The notes under the pieces are model-generated. The model saw nothing but the letters and a program-made list of their open reading frames with translations. It was not told the origin of the DNA and ran no database searches. DNA of 22,156 nt from an uncultured Bacilli bacterium. GTDB taxonomy: Bacteria > Bacillota_I > Bacilli_A > RF39 > UBA660. The stretch's first letter is position 1. Every line of letters starts with the position of its first letter. Below, piece after piece: positions 7,784 through 14,958 of this stretch. The translations under genes and the position numbers were made by a program. The stretch spans positions 1 to 22,156 of the forward strand of contig CALVKV010000004.1 in the NCBI GenBank assembly GCA_944333305.1, read 5' to 3'.

Positions 7784-9202
7784 GTGAGTAATTATATTCC
7801 TACTATGGGACTTGAAGTACATGTAGAAATAAAAAGTAATAGTAAACTTTTTTCTAGTAGTGCTAATACCTATGGTATGGCTACTAATACTTCTGTTAAT
7901 GTAATTGATTTAGGCTATCCAGGTACCTTACCAACTCTTAACAAAGAAATAATAAGACAAGGTATTAGAGCTTGTAAAGTCCTAAACTGTAATATTACTC
8001 GTAAAATGCATTTTGATCGTAAAAACTATTTTTATCCAGATAATCCTAAAAATTATCAAATAACCCAAAATAGAACTCCTATTGGAACTAATGGCTATGT
8101 CGAAATAGAAGTAGATGGTATAAAGAAGAAAATAGGAATTTCTGATATTCATATAGAAGAAGATACTTGCAAAAGTGCTCACCGTGGCAATGTAAGTCTT
8201 CTTGATTTTAATAGAGCAGGTGTACCTTTAATCGAAATTGTAACCGAGCCTTGTATTAGTAATAGTAAAGAAGCAATGGCTTATCTTATAAAATTAAGAG
8301 AACTATTATTTTATACTAATATCAGTGACTGTAAAATGGAAGAAGGAAGCATGAGATGTGATGCTAATGTTTCTATTAGTAAAACTGAAAAGTTAGGAAC
8401 AAGAACTGAGATAAAAAATATTAGCTCAATTCATAATGTTGGTCTTGCTCTTGATAAAGAAATAGAAAGACAAGAAGAAGTCTTAGAAAATGGTGGAGTC
8501 ATAAGAGAAGAAACAAGAAGATTTGATGATAAGATAGGAGAAACTATTCTTATGCGTGTTAAAGAAACAGGTAATGATTATCGTTATTTTATAGAACCAG
8601 ATATTCCTTATCTTGTCGTTACAGATGAATTTATTGAAGATTCACTTAAAACATTACCTTTATTACCTGATGAGTTAAGAGAAAAATATAAAGAAGTAGG
8701 ACTTACATCTTTACAAATAGAAAAACTAATCGCTAATCGTTCATTAAATGATTATTTCTTAGGACTACTAGAATTTAAAACCAATTATGTTACAGCCGTT
8801 AATTTATTACTTTCAGATATATCTTCATACTTAAATAAACATAATAAAGTAATAACTGATACTAAATTATCATATGAAAAGTTAGTAGAAGTAATTGAAA
8901 ATCTTGAAAGTAGAGAGTTATCTAATAAAAATATTAAAGATTTAATAGATTCTTTAATGGAAACAGATAAGACTCTTGCTGAATTAAAGAAAGAATTCAA
9001 TATTCAAAATATTACAGATGATAGCTTTATTAACGAAATTATTACTAAAGTAATAGAGAATAATCCTGATAGTGTAAATGACTATAAGAGTGGTCATGAT
9101 AGAGCTTTAAAATACTTAATGGGTCAGGTTATGAAAGAAACCAAAGGAAGTGTCAATCCTAAAAAAGCTAGTGATATGTTAGTTAAAGAGTTAAATAAAT
9201 AA
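7784..9202 (+). CDS. gatB: Aspartyl/glutamyl-tRNA amidotransferase subunit B
   Basis: The protein has 472 residues, a usual GatB length. GatB phosphorylates the carboxyl of Glu- or Asp-tRNA and adds the ammonia made by GatA. The N-terminal catalytic cradle opens with MGLEVHVEIKSNSKLFSSS and includes YPGTLPTLNKE and DFNRAGVPLIEIVTEP, all family landmarks. MEEGSMRCDANVS and DYRYFIEPDIP follow. The last 140 residues are the helical and YqeY-like tail that holds the tRNA, ending in QVMKETKGSVNPKKASDML. The start is GTG, one base after the gatA stop, with GAGGAGGTG at 7769-7777 inside gatA. No terminator is seen after it. The next promoter overlaps the stop codon. Confidence 0.97.
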   Translation: MSNYIPTMGLEVHVEIKSNSKLFSSSANTYGMATNTSVNVIDLGYPGTLPTLNKEIIRQGIRACKVLNCNITRKMHFDRKNYFYPDNPKNYQITQNRTPIGTNGYVEIEVDGIKKKIGISDIHIEEDTCKSAHRGNVSLLDFNRAGVPLIEIVTEPCISNSKEAMAYLIKLRELLFYTNISDCKMEEGSMRCDANVSISKTEKLGTRTEIKNISSIHNVGLALDKEIERQEEVLENGGVIREETRRFDDKIGETILMRVKETGNDYRYFIEPDIPYLVVTDEFIEDSLKTLPLLPDELREKYKEVGLTSLQIEKLIANRSLNDYFLGLLEFKTNYVTAVNLLLSDISSYLNKHNKVITDTKLSYEKLVEVIENLESRELSNKNIKDLIDSLMETDKTLAELKKEFNIQNITDDSFINEIITKVIENNPDSVNDYKSGHDRALKYLMGQVMKETKGSVNPKKASDMLVKELNK

Positions 9203-9231
9203 TTGATAACTTATAAATAATATTATATAAT
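9203..9231 (+). promoter_or_regulatory. Promoter of the sensor-protein operon
   Basis: TTGATA (9203-9208) begins at the base after the gatB stop, and TATAAT (9226-9231) follows at 17 bp. Five of six and six of six bases match consensus. Confidence 0.78.
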
Positions 9232-9240
9232 AATTATACT

Positions 9241-9250
9241 AGGAAGTGAT
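9241..9250 (+). promoter_or_regulatory. Ribosome binding site that sets the start at 9255
   Basis: AGGAAGTGAT differs by one base from AGGAGGTGAT and lies just before GTG 9255. The in-frame GTG at 9246 is inside this site and cannot be the start it serves. Confidence 0.7.
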
Positions 9251-9254
9251 AAAA

Positions 9255-9710
9255 GTGAAAAAATTTATTAAAAATAACAAACTTGTTGTAGTTACATTTA
9301 TAATTTGTGTAATCTTTGTAATTTTAGTATTTGCTGTTAAATTAACTTTCTTTCCAAATGAAGCTACCGCTATCTATGGTGATAGACTAGATGGAATAGA
9401 AGAAGTGGAAATAACAGAGAAAGAACAAGATAATATAGTAAAAGCCTTAGAAGACAGAGATGAAGTTAGTGATGCTAGCTGTGATATTCAAGGTAGAATT
9501 TTAAATGTTATAATTACTGTTAATGATGATGTTGAACTTGATCCTGCAAAAGCTTTAACTACATCTATTACTGATAATTTAGAAGAAGATCAGAAAGCAT
9601 ATTATGATATTCAAGTATTTATAAGTAAAAGTAATGATGATAGTAGATTTCCAATTATAGGTTATAAACATCAAAATAAAGATGAATTTTCTTGGACTAA
9701 AGATAGATAG
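9255..9710 (+). CDS. Membrane-anchored extracytoplasmic protein, unknown function
   Basis: The protein has 151 residues from GTG 9255. I do not recognise its family. After a basic start it has one membrane segment (about residues 7-28, VVVTFIICVIFVILVFAV) that should act as an uncleaved anchor with the rest outside. The outer part is acidic and mixed alpha/beta in pattern, with VEITEKEQDNIVKALEDRDEV, a predicted strand RILNVIITV, and a C-terminal strand DIQVFISKSNDD before a Pro-Ile-Ile-Gly-Tyr turn. A single cysteine is present. It is first in an operon with the two-sensor GGDEF-like protein, eight bases upstream of it. That suggests a partner or accessory for that receptor, which is inference only. 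Confidence 0.75.
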   Translation: MKKFIKNNKLVVVTFIICVIFVILVFAVKLTFFPNEATAIYGDRLDGIEEVEITEKEQDNIVKALEDRDEVSDASCDIQGRILNVIITVNDDVELDPAKALTTSITDNLEEDQKAYYDIQVFISKSNDDSRFPIIGYKHQNKDEFSWTKDR

Positions 9711-9718
9711 GAGGAATT

Positions 9719-11773
9719 ATGAAGAAAAAAGCACTAATCATTCTTCCTCTTTTAGTTGTAGTCATTGTTTTTATTGGCGTTTACATCTATTATAATAGAG
9801 AAGATGCAAGAAGTTCTTTAACTGTTAATGAAAAGAAATGGGTAGAAGAAAATGATACAACAATGATAGATATAAATGTTGTAAATGATTATCCACTTTA
9901 CGGACTTAATGGAGAAGGAGTATTCTTTAATTTTTTAAATGATTTCGAAAGTAATGTTGGACTAGAGTTTAATAAACTAGCTTATTCAAAAGATAGTGAA
10001 CTAGAAGACACTACTGGATATAGATTTAGAGTTCTAAATAATGAAGATGAATTAACAAATAATGATTTGCTAATCGCTACAGATGGCTATATTGCTATTG
10101 GTAAAGAATATGTTCGTATAAATAGAGTTAAAGATATGTCTAATATGACTTTTGGTATCTTTAGTTCTGATACTGCAGAGATTAGTTATTATTTAAAAAC
10201 CGGAACTAATCTTGCCTTTAAATCATATGACACAATAGATGAATTGTTTGCCTCTTTAGATAATGATGAAGTAGATATGATTATCATTCCTAATATAATG
10301 TATTTGGATAAAACAATTGAAAACAATAGTTATTATATAAATTACTACTTTACAGAAATGTCTAAAAAGCTTGTATTAACATTAAGTAGCGATGAATCTA
10401 ATGCAAGGCTTAATACAATTATTAAAAAATACTTTGAAAAGTGGCAATCAGAAAATTATGTAGATGAGTATAATAATGTTTATTTTAATTATTACATAAG
10501 CGAAAATAAAGTGAGTTCAGCTGATGCTACAGATCTAGTTAAGAAAAATTATGTCTATGGTTATGTTGAAAATTATCCATATGAAGTAGAAGTAGATGGA
10601 GAAGTTTCAGGTATAGCAGGAGAATATTTAAATAGAATGAGTCGTCTTACTGATATAAGTTTTACTTATAGAAGATACAGTAGTAAAGAAGCTTTAAGAA
10701 AAGCTATTGAAAAAGGCGATGTAGACATATATTTTGATTATTATAATTTTGCAAGTGTTAATGATGATTATAAAGAAACAATTTCAACCTTCATTGAAGA
10801 CTATGTTATTTTAGGTAGAAGAAGTGATAACCACGTTGTTAATTCTTTTGAAAGCCTAAAAGATGAAAATATTGCAATGATAGATAATACATCTTTATAT
10901 AATTATTTTGAAAATAATAGCCGTAGTGATATAACTGTTTATGATACAAATAGTGATTTAGTAGAAAATGCTAATGATAAAATGCTTGTAGTTGATAAAG
11001 AAGTGTATAATCTTTATAAAAATACAACTTTTAAAGATTATGATGTTCTATATCAAGATACTATGATGAATGATTATAAATTTATGGTTAAAAATAATAA
11101 TAATACATTCTATAATTTATTTAACTATATAATTACAACGAATTCTTATTATAATTATCGAAACAATGGTTTAGCAGATATTAGTAGATCAATAGTAGAA
11201 CGCAGTAGTTTTATGGGACTATTTATAATTATATTAATAATTGTTTCTGTTCCTTTAATCGCTTTAACAATTCTTTACTTATATTTCAAACGTAAACGTA
11301 AGATAAAGAAGGTTAAGAAAGAGGATAGACATAAATATACAGATTTATTAACATCTTTAAAGAATAGAAATTATTTAAATAAGAAAGCCCCAGATTGGGA
11401 AGCTAGTAAAGTATATCCACAAGCTGTTGTAATAATTGATCTTAATAATGTTAAATATATTAATGATAACTATGGACATGAAGAAGGAGATAAATTAATT
11501 GTAACTGCCGCTTCTACATTAGTTAATACTCAACTTGAAAATAGTGAGATAATTAGAACTGATGGAAATGAATTTTTGGTTTATTTAGTTGGTTATAGTG
11601 AAAGACAAGTAGATACTTATGCTAAAAAACTAGAAAAAGAAATGAAAAGTTTACCACATGATTTTGGTGCCAGTGTTGGATATAGTATGATTGAAGATGA
11701 TATTAAAACATTAGATGATGCTATTAACGAAGCAACACTTGAAATGATGACGAAAAAGCAAGGATTAAAGTAG
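9719..11773 (+). CDS. Receptor with tandem solute-binding-like domains and degenerate GGDEF domain
   Basis: The protein has 684 residues. Residues 5-24 form a signal anchor. Two stretches, about 36-245 and 275-490, look like tandem family-3 solute-binding domains: each has a motif such as VDMIIIPN or VDIYFDYYNFA in the hinge region, as in EvgS-type sensors. A second membrane segment spans about 499-524, followed by a basic linker. Residues about 540-684 are a GGDEF-like domain: LTSLKNRN replaces the usual LTGLPNRR, Asp574 of the first metal site is present in IIDLNNVKYINDNYGH, but the signature reads DGNEF (615-619) instead of GGDEF. No RxxD inhibitory site is seen. It probably senses an outside ligand and may bind GTP or signal by contact; making cyclic di-GMP is doubtful. 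AGGAGG precedes the start. Confidence 0.82.
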   Translation: MKKKALIILPLLVVVIVFIGVYIYYNREDARSSLTVNEKKWVEENDTTMIDINVVNDYPLYGLNGEGVFFNFLNDFESNVGLEFNKLAYSKDSELEDTTGYRFRVLNNEDELTNNDLLIATDGYIAIGKEYVRINRVKDMSNMTFGIFSSDTAEISYYLKTGTNLAFKSYDTIDELFASLDNDEVDMIIIPNIMYLDKTIENNSYYINYYFTEMSKKLVLTLSSDESNARLNTIIKKYFEKWQSENYVDEYNNVYFNYYISENKVSSADATDLVKKNYVYGYVENYPYEVEVDGEVSGIAGEYLNRMSRLTDISFTYRRYSSKEALRKAIEKGDVDIYFDYYNFASVNDDYKETISTFIEDYVILGRRSDNHVVNSFESLKDENIAMIDNTSLYNYFENNSRSDITVYDTNSDLVENANDKMLVVDKEVYNLYKNTTFKDYDVLYQDTMMNDYKFMVKNNNNTFYNLFNYIITTNSYYNYRNNGLADISRSIVERSSFMGLFIIILIIVSVPLIALTILYLYFKRKRKIKKVKKEDRHKYTDLLTSLKNRNYLNKKAPDWEASKVYPQAVVIIDLNNVKYINDNYGHEEGDKLIVTAASTLVNTQLENSEIIRTDGNEFLVYLVGYSERQVDTYAKKLEKEMKSLPHDFGASVGYSMIEDDIKTLDDAINEATLEMMTKKQGLK

Positions 11774-11782
11774 GAGAGTATA

Positions 11783-12655
11783 ATGAAAAAAAGTAAGAAA
11801 ATGAGAATATTTTTAAGAAAAGTTATTTCAATAATTAAACTACCCGAAATGCGTATTCTACCAGGTCAACTTGCTTTTTTTCTTGTTATCTCAATCATCC
11901 CTTTAATCGCTTTAGTAGGTGCCATTGGAAGTGAGTTTGGACTTCCTGCTACAAGTATTAAAGAAATATTAGAATCAGTTGTTCCAAGTGATGTTATAAA
12001 CTATTTAATACCAGCTGGTAATAGTGGAAATTTATTAAGCTTTAATATGATAGTTTTCTTTTTAGCAGCCTTCATTCTTGCTAGTAATGGAACATATTCT
12101 ATAATTAATACTTCAAATGAAATATATAAGGTTAAAGATAGTAGTGAACTTAAAAGAAGAGGTAAAGCTATTTTAATGACTTTGATATTAGTAGTATTAT
12201 TTCTATTCTTAATATTAGTTCCTGCTTTTGGAGATGTTTTGATAAAAATAATAACAAACTCAATTCATAATGATAGCCTAACTAGTTTAGTTGAAAATAC
12301 TTATAGAATTATTGAATACCCAATATCTTTATTCTTAATATATTATAATTTAAAACTACTTTATACTATCGCTCCAGATACAAAAATAAGTAGTAAAAGT
12401 ACTATACCAGGAGCATTATTTACAACTATTATGTGGTTAATAAGTTCTAAAATATATGCTTTTTATGTAGATTACTTTGCCAATTATAATGTTTTCTATG
12501 GAGCGATGTCTAATATTTTAGTATTATTAATCTGGGTTTATATCCTAGCTTACATCTTTACATTAGGAATGTGTTTTAATGCTACAGGAGTAATACAAGA
12601 AACTCTAAGACTTAAGAAAACAGATATAGACGAAGCGATGAAGAAGGATAAATAG
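11783..12655 (+). CDS. YihY/BrkB (UPF0761) family inner membrane protein
   Basis: The protein has 290 residues, the common length for this family, with about six membrane segments. The family signature lies at the first one: ILPGQLAFFLVISIIPLIALVG. Others are at about 65-90 (LLSFNMIVFFLAAFILASNG), 125-150, 175-195, 205-225 and 240-265 (LVLLIWVYILAYIFTLGM). The basic N-terminus and the Lys-rich tail are cytoplasmic. Early reports of an RNase BN activity for this family were not upheld, and the transport or envelope role remains undefined. It is nine bases after the sensor gene, whose TAG stop forms part of its ribosome site TAGGAG. The three genes from 9255 form one operon. Confidence 0.9.
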   Translation: MKKSKKMRIFLRKVISIIKLPEMRILPGQLAFFLVISIIPLIALVGAIGSEFGLPATSIKEILESVVPSDVINYLIPAGNSGNLLSFNMIVFFLAAFILASNGTYSIINTSNEIYKVKDSSELKRRGKAILMTLILVVLFLFLILVPAFGDVLIKIITNSIHNDSLTSLVENTYRIIEYPISLFLIYYNLKLLYTIAPDTKISSKSTIPGALFTTIMWLISSKIYAFYVDYFANYNVFYGAMSNILVLLIWVYILAYIFTLGMCFNATGVIQETLRLKKTDIDEAMKKDK

Positions 12656-12696
12656 ATATTAAATAATACATTTAAATGGAAGTTAGTTGGTGGATA

Positions 12697-13503
12697 ATGA
12701 AAGATAGAACTATAAAAATATTGCTAATTATATCAATAATTATCATAATTATAGGTTTAATTTTAGGATTTCCATTAGTTGATTATTTTGGGAATACAAT
12801 TATAAATAATAGTGATAGATTTACTTCATTACTTGGAATATTGGGACTTGTCGCTTTAAGATTAATTATTATAATAGTAACTTTTGGAATAGTGATTGCC
12901 ATTTGGTTGGTATATGTTATTATTATACTTTTATGTAAAGTTAAATCGAAGATAGAAAATAAAAAATTAAAGATTGGAAAGAAAAATGATATGGAATTAA
13001 TTGAGATAGTAGATGAAAATGGGAATTTTACAGGCCAAATTATGGATAAGGAAGAGGCTCATGATAAAAATTTGCTACATAATGAGGTAGGTATATTTAT
13101 TATTAATGATGATGGTAAAGTTTTATTACAAAAAAGAAGTGCTAATAAAAGGTTTTCTCCGAATAAATGGGGACTTTGTGCAGGGCATGTAGAGGCAAAT
13201 GAGAGTTTAGAAAATGCAGCCTTAAGAGAAATAAAAGAAGAAGTAGGACTAGATATAACTTCTAAAGAATTAATTCCTTATGGTGAAAGAGAAATTACTA
13301 TTAGTGATAGCAATTCTCATATAACTTATTTCTATTATATAAGATGCAACAAAAAAGAAAATGAATTTGCTATTCAAACAGAAGAACTATCAGAAGTTAA
13401 ATGGTTTAATATAGATGAAATTATAACTATGATTAAAGAAGGAAAAACTTCTTTCAAAGAAAATAGAATTAAAATGTTTGAAAAAATAAAAAGTGATTTT
13501 TAA
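12697..13503 (+). CDS. Membrane-anchored Nudix hydrolase
   Basis: The protein has 268 residues from ATG 12697. An in-frame ATG at 12676 adds seven residues but has no ribosome site, while 12697 has GGTGG at 12688-12692. Residues 7-24 and about 43-80 are very hydrophobic (two or three membrane segments), followed by a basic linker (KVKSKIENKKLKIGKK). From about 98 it is a cytoplasmic Nudix domain. The Nudix box G-x5-E-x7-REIKEEVGL is complete at 163-185, so hydrolysis of a nucleoside-diphosphate-X bond is likely. The segment ELIEIVDENGNFTG and the His/Asn before EVGIFII recall the IPP-isomerase/YfcD branch, not classical MutT. Fusion of a Nudix domain to membrane helices is rare. The substrate is unknown and may be lipid-linked. 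Confidence 0.82.
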   Translation: MKDRTIKILLIISIIIIIIGLILGFPLVDYFGNTIINNSDRFTSLLGILGLVALRLIIIIVTFGIVIAIWLVYVIIILLCKVKSKIENKKLKIGKKNDMELIEIVDENGNFTGQIMDKEEAHDKNLLHNEVGIFIINDDGKVLLQKRSANKRFSPNKWGLCAGHVEANESLENAALREIKEEVGLDITSKELIPYGEREITISDSNSHITYFYYIRCNKKENEFAIQTEELSEVKWFNIDEIITMIKEGKTSFKENRIKMFEKIKSDF

Positions 13504-13558
13504 TTATTATCACTTTATAAATATCTTACATAATACTCATCAAAGGCTAGGTTACTAG
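13500..13558 (-). pseudogene. Remnant of the 3' end of a vanY-like gene (left copy of a 59-bp direct repeat)
   Basis: These 59 bases match 13957-14015, the 3' end of the intact vanY-like gene on the minus strand, at 56 positions. Read on the minus strand they give SNLAFDEYYVRYL, then a TAA where the intact gene has Glu, then the original stop further on. So there are one synonymous, one missense and one nonsense change. The match ends sharply at CTAG. The first bases overlap the Nudix stop codon. Confidence 0.85.
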
Positions 13559-13570
13559 TAAGTGTTATTA

Positions 13571-13593
13571 TTACGAAAGCTCGTAACTTTTTT
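13571..13593 (+). terminator. Rho-independent terminator after the Nudix gene
   Basis: TTACGA (13571-13576) and TCGTAA (13581-13586) pair around AAGC and are followed by C and six T residues. It also shields the small toxin-like gene from read-through. Confidence 0.75.
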
Positions 13594-13606
13594 ATTACAT
13601 TTTATA

Positions 13607-13635
13607 TTGTTCAACATAAATTAATATGATACTAT
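13607..13635 (+). promoter_or_regulatory. Promoter of the small hydrophobic peptide mRNA
   Basis: TTGTTC (13607-13612) and TACTAT (13630-13635) are 17 bp apart, and the -10 is extended by TGA at 13627-13629. Transcription would start near 13642, leaving a leader of about 58 bases. Confidence 0.55.
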
Positions 13636-13656
13636 ATTTATAGGAAAATCTTAACT

Positions 13657-13691
13657 ATTGAGTACTTGCCTACTCTTAAACAGGAGGAGGC
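13657..13691 (+). promoter_or_regulatory. Leader structures likely to hide the ribosome site of the toxin-like gene
   Basis: GCCTACTC (13668-13675) can pair with GAGGAGGC (13684-13691) with one mismatch, covering the whole AGGAGG site. Just upstream, ATTGAGTACTT (13657-13667) is complementary over 11 bases to AAGTACTCAAT at 13790-13800, after the stop codon, which would join the mRNA's 5' and 3' ends. Both features are typical of translationally masked type I toxin mRNAs. Confidence 0.5.
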
Positions 13692-13699
13692 CTGATAAT

Positions 13700-13777
13700 A
13701 TGAAGAAAACAGACTTTTTAGTACTTGGGCTATTCATTGTTATCTTCTTATTAATTATCTTACTAGTTGTAAAATAA
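13700..13777 (+). CDS. 25-residue hydrophobic peptide, candidate type I toxin
   Basis: The frame runs from ATG 13700 to TAA 13775. It has a very strong ribosome site (AGGAGGAGG) six to nine bases upstream. The peptide starts MKKTDFLVLGLF and is one membrane helix (residues about 6-24) of Leu, Ile, Val and Phe, ending in Lys. Size and pattern match membrane-depolarising type I toxins such as the Ibs, Fst, TxpA and holin-like groups, though it is not clearly a member of any named one. Supporting context is its own promoter, a leader that can mask the ribosome site, a long untranslated tail, and an antisense transcription unit over that tail. It lies between 59-bp direct repeats. Toxicity is inferred and not shown by sequence. 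Confidence 0.62.
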   Translation: MKKTDFLVLGLFIVIFLLIILLVVK

Positions 13778-13784
13778 ATTATAT

Positions 13785-13819
13785 AAGAAAAGTACTCAAT
13801 CTATCATAGATTAAGTACT
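13785..13819 (-). terminator. Terminator of the minus-strand antisense RNA
   Basis: On the minus strand, AGTACT-x-AATCTA pairs with TAGATT-x-AGTACT (13791-13819; 12 pairs and one mismatch, loop of three) and is followed by TTTCTT. On the plus strand no T-run follows, so it terminates only in the minus direction. Confidence 0.6.
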
Positions 13820-13832
13820 GAAACTAAATATT

Positions 13833-13877
13833 AGAGGCATTACTCAACTTACGCCAGTTATGTATTTCCCTCTTTTT
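13833..13877 (+). terminator. Possible terminator of the toxin-like mRNA
   Basis: AGAGG (13833-13837) pairs with CCTCT (13869-13873), with an inner AACT/AGTT hairpin, and runs into TTTTT. The stem is short with a large interior loop, so termination efficiency is uncertain. Confidence 0.45.
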
Positions 13878-13907
13878 ATATTGTATGAAATTTTTTCTTA
13901 CATATTC

Positions 13908-13936
13908 ATCCTATCACATAAGCAACTTTTATGCAA
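13908..13936 (-). promoter_or_regulatory. Promoter of the antisense RNA (minus strand)
   Basis: On the minus strand, TTGCAT (13931-13936) and TAGGAT (13908-13913) are 17 bp apart, and the -10 is extended by TGA. Transcription would start near 13901 and run towards the toxin-like gene. Confidence 0.5.
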
Positions 13937-13956
13937 GTATCATAAATGAATTTATA

Positions 13957-14015
13957 TTAATTATTATCACTTTCTAAATATCTTACATAATATTCATCAA
14001 AGGTTAGGTTACTAG
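13957..14015. repeat. Right copy of the 59-bp direct repeat (3' end of vanY-like gene)
   Basis: It matches 13500-13558 at 56 of 59 positions in the same orientation. The two copies enclose 398 bp that contain the toxin-antitoxin candidate. This copy carries the intact last 18 codons of the vanY-like gene. Confidence 0.9.
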
Positions 14016-14829
14016 CCTTTATTTTTTGTGCTAATTCCACACCTACATAGCGATAATGCCAAGCCTCAAAACTATAAGTAGTAATAGCTTCTTTATCCTT
14101 AGGATATCTTAAAATAAATCCATAATTTGCTGCATTTTCTAACATCCAATTATATTCATCAGTATTTTCAAAATTATTAAAATTATCATAGGCACGTGTA
14201 ACATCAACAACAAGACCTGTTTGATGTTCAGAGTATCCTGGCCTAGCAGAGTAAGTATCAGCCATTTCAACACCATCATTTTTAACATAATTATTATATA
14301 AATTTTCTTGATAAGTATAAGATCTATAAGCAGAGATTACTCTAATACTCATACCATCATTTTTAGCATCGTTAATTAATCTTTCAATATTATCTTTAGC
14401 TTCTTTAACTAAATAAATACCATTTTTAGCATAACTACTATCTAAAAGTTCTAGATTCTCTGGAATGTAATTACTATCTAAATAATAAAACTTATTTACC
14501 AGTAAATAGTTAGTGTTCAAATTAATAGCAGGCAACGTATCAGTATAGTACTCTTTATCTAAATTAAGATTAACTCTTGTAACAATATCCTCTATAGAAA
14601 AATCAGGGTTACTAATTTGATAAGCTTTATATCTATCTAGATTTTCACTCTTATAATAAGCTAACTTACTAAACTCATTGTCTTCTTTTTCTTTAACCTT
14701 TTCTGTAGTACCATTTTCTTTAACATTATCAATATCTTTATTTTTACTGTTCGTATTAAATAAGAAAACCATAAGTATAATAAAGATAATAACAATAATA
14801 CTACTTAAAATAATAACAATTCTTTTCAT
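13957..14829 (-). CDS. D-alanyl-D-alanine carboxypeptidase, VanY type (peptidase M15B)
   Basis: The protein has 290 residues on the minus strand. Residues 4-25 are a membrane anchor, and residues 26-55 are a charged Lys/Glu/Asn linker, so the enzyme works outside the cell. The M15 catalytic domain fills about 135-285. Zinc ligands and catalytic residues are visible: His202 and Asp209 in SEHQTGLVVD, Glu255 and His258 in EAWHYRYVG, and Arg169 in ISAYRS as the substrate-binding arginine. It removes the terminal D-Ala from peptidoglycan stem peptides. Vancomycin resistance is not implied, since no vanHAX partners are near. AAGGTG precedes the ATG. It converges with the Nudix gene, and its last 59 bp are repeated at 13500-13558. 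Confidence 0.9.
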   Translation of the reverse strand: MKRIVIILSSIIVIIFIILMVFLFNTNSKNKDIDNVKENGTTEKVKEKEDNEFSKLAYYKSENLDRYKAYQISNPDFSIEDIVTRVNLNLDKEYYTDTLPAINLNTNYLLVNKFYYLDSNYIPENLELLDSSYAKNGIYLVKEAKDNIERLINDAKNDGMSIRVISAYRSYTYQENLYNNYVKNDGVEMADTYSARPGYSEHQTGLVVDVTRAYDNFNNFENTDEYNWMLENAANYGFILRYPKDKEAITTYSFEAWHYRYVGVELAQKIKASNLTFDEYYVRYLESDNN

Positions 14830-14875
14830 ATAAACACCTTACTTAATTTTATTACATTTTATTCTTATTAATACC

Positions 14876-14904
14876 ATAATATCATATTTATTCCTATATT
14901 GAAA
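14876..14904 (-). promoter_or_regulatory. Possible promoter of the vanY-like gene (minus strand)
   Basis: On the minus strand, TATTAT (14876-14881) is extended by TGA, with a poor -35 (TTTCAA, 14899-14904) 17 bp away. It lies 47 bp before the start codon, in the 129-bp gap shared with the divergent D,D-carboxypeptidase gene, for which I could not find a convincing promoter. Confidence 0.35.
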
Positions 14905-14922
14905 TTAGATAATCATATTTAA

Positions 14923-14942
14923 AAAAGCCAAGCATAGCTTTT
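14923..14942 (+). promoter_or_regulatory. Short hairpin just before the D,D-carboxypeptidase ribosome site
   Basis: AAAAGC (14923-14928) pairs with GCTTTT (14937-14942) around eight bases, followed by ATT and then the ribosome site AGGAG at 14946-14950. It may stabilise the leader or weakly attenuate; on the minus strand it is followed by T residues and could stop antisense transcripts. Confidence 0.35.
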
Positions 14943-14958
14943 ATTAGGAGTTGATTTA

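Larger units (their letters stand above)
13785..13901 (-). ncRNA. Candidate antisense RNA antitoxin
   Basis: A minus-strand unit of about 117 bases is framed by a promoter (13908-13936) and a terminator hairpin (13785-13819). It is fully complementary to the untranslated tail of the peptide mRNA on the plus strand, the arrangement of TxpA/RatA-like systems. It contains its own stem (bases 13833-13837 with 13869-13873, inner pairing 4+4). It holds no open frame with a ribosome site. Confidence 0.5.

Noticed and set aside
13957..14829. Vancomycin resistance function for the VanY-like protein
   Set aside because: No vanR, vanS, vanH, vanA or vanX genes are near; M15B carboxypeptidases of this type are common housekeeping wall enzymes.
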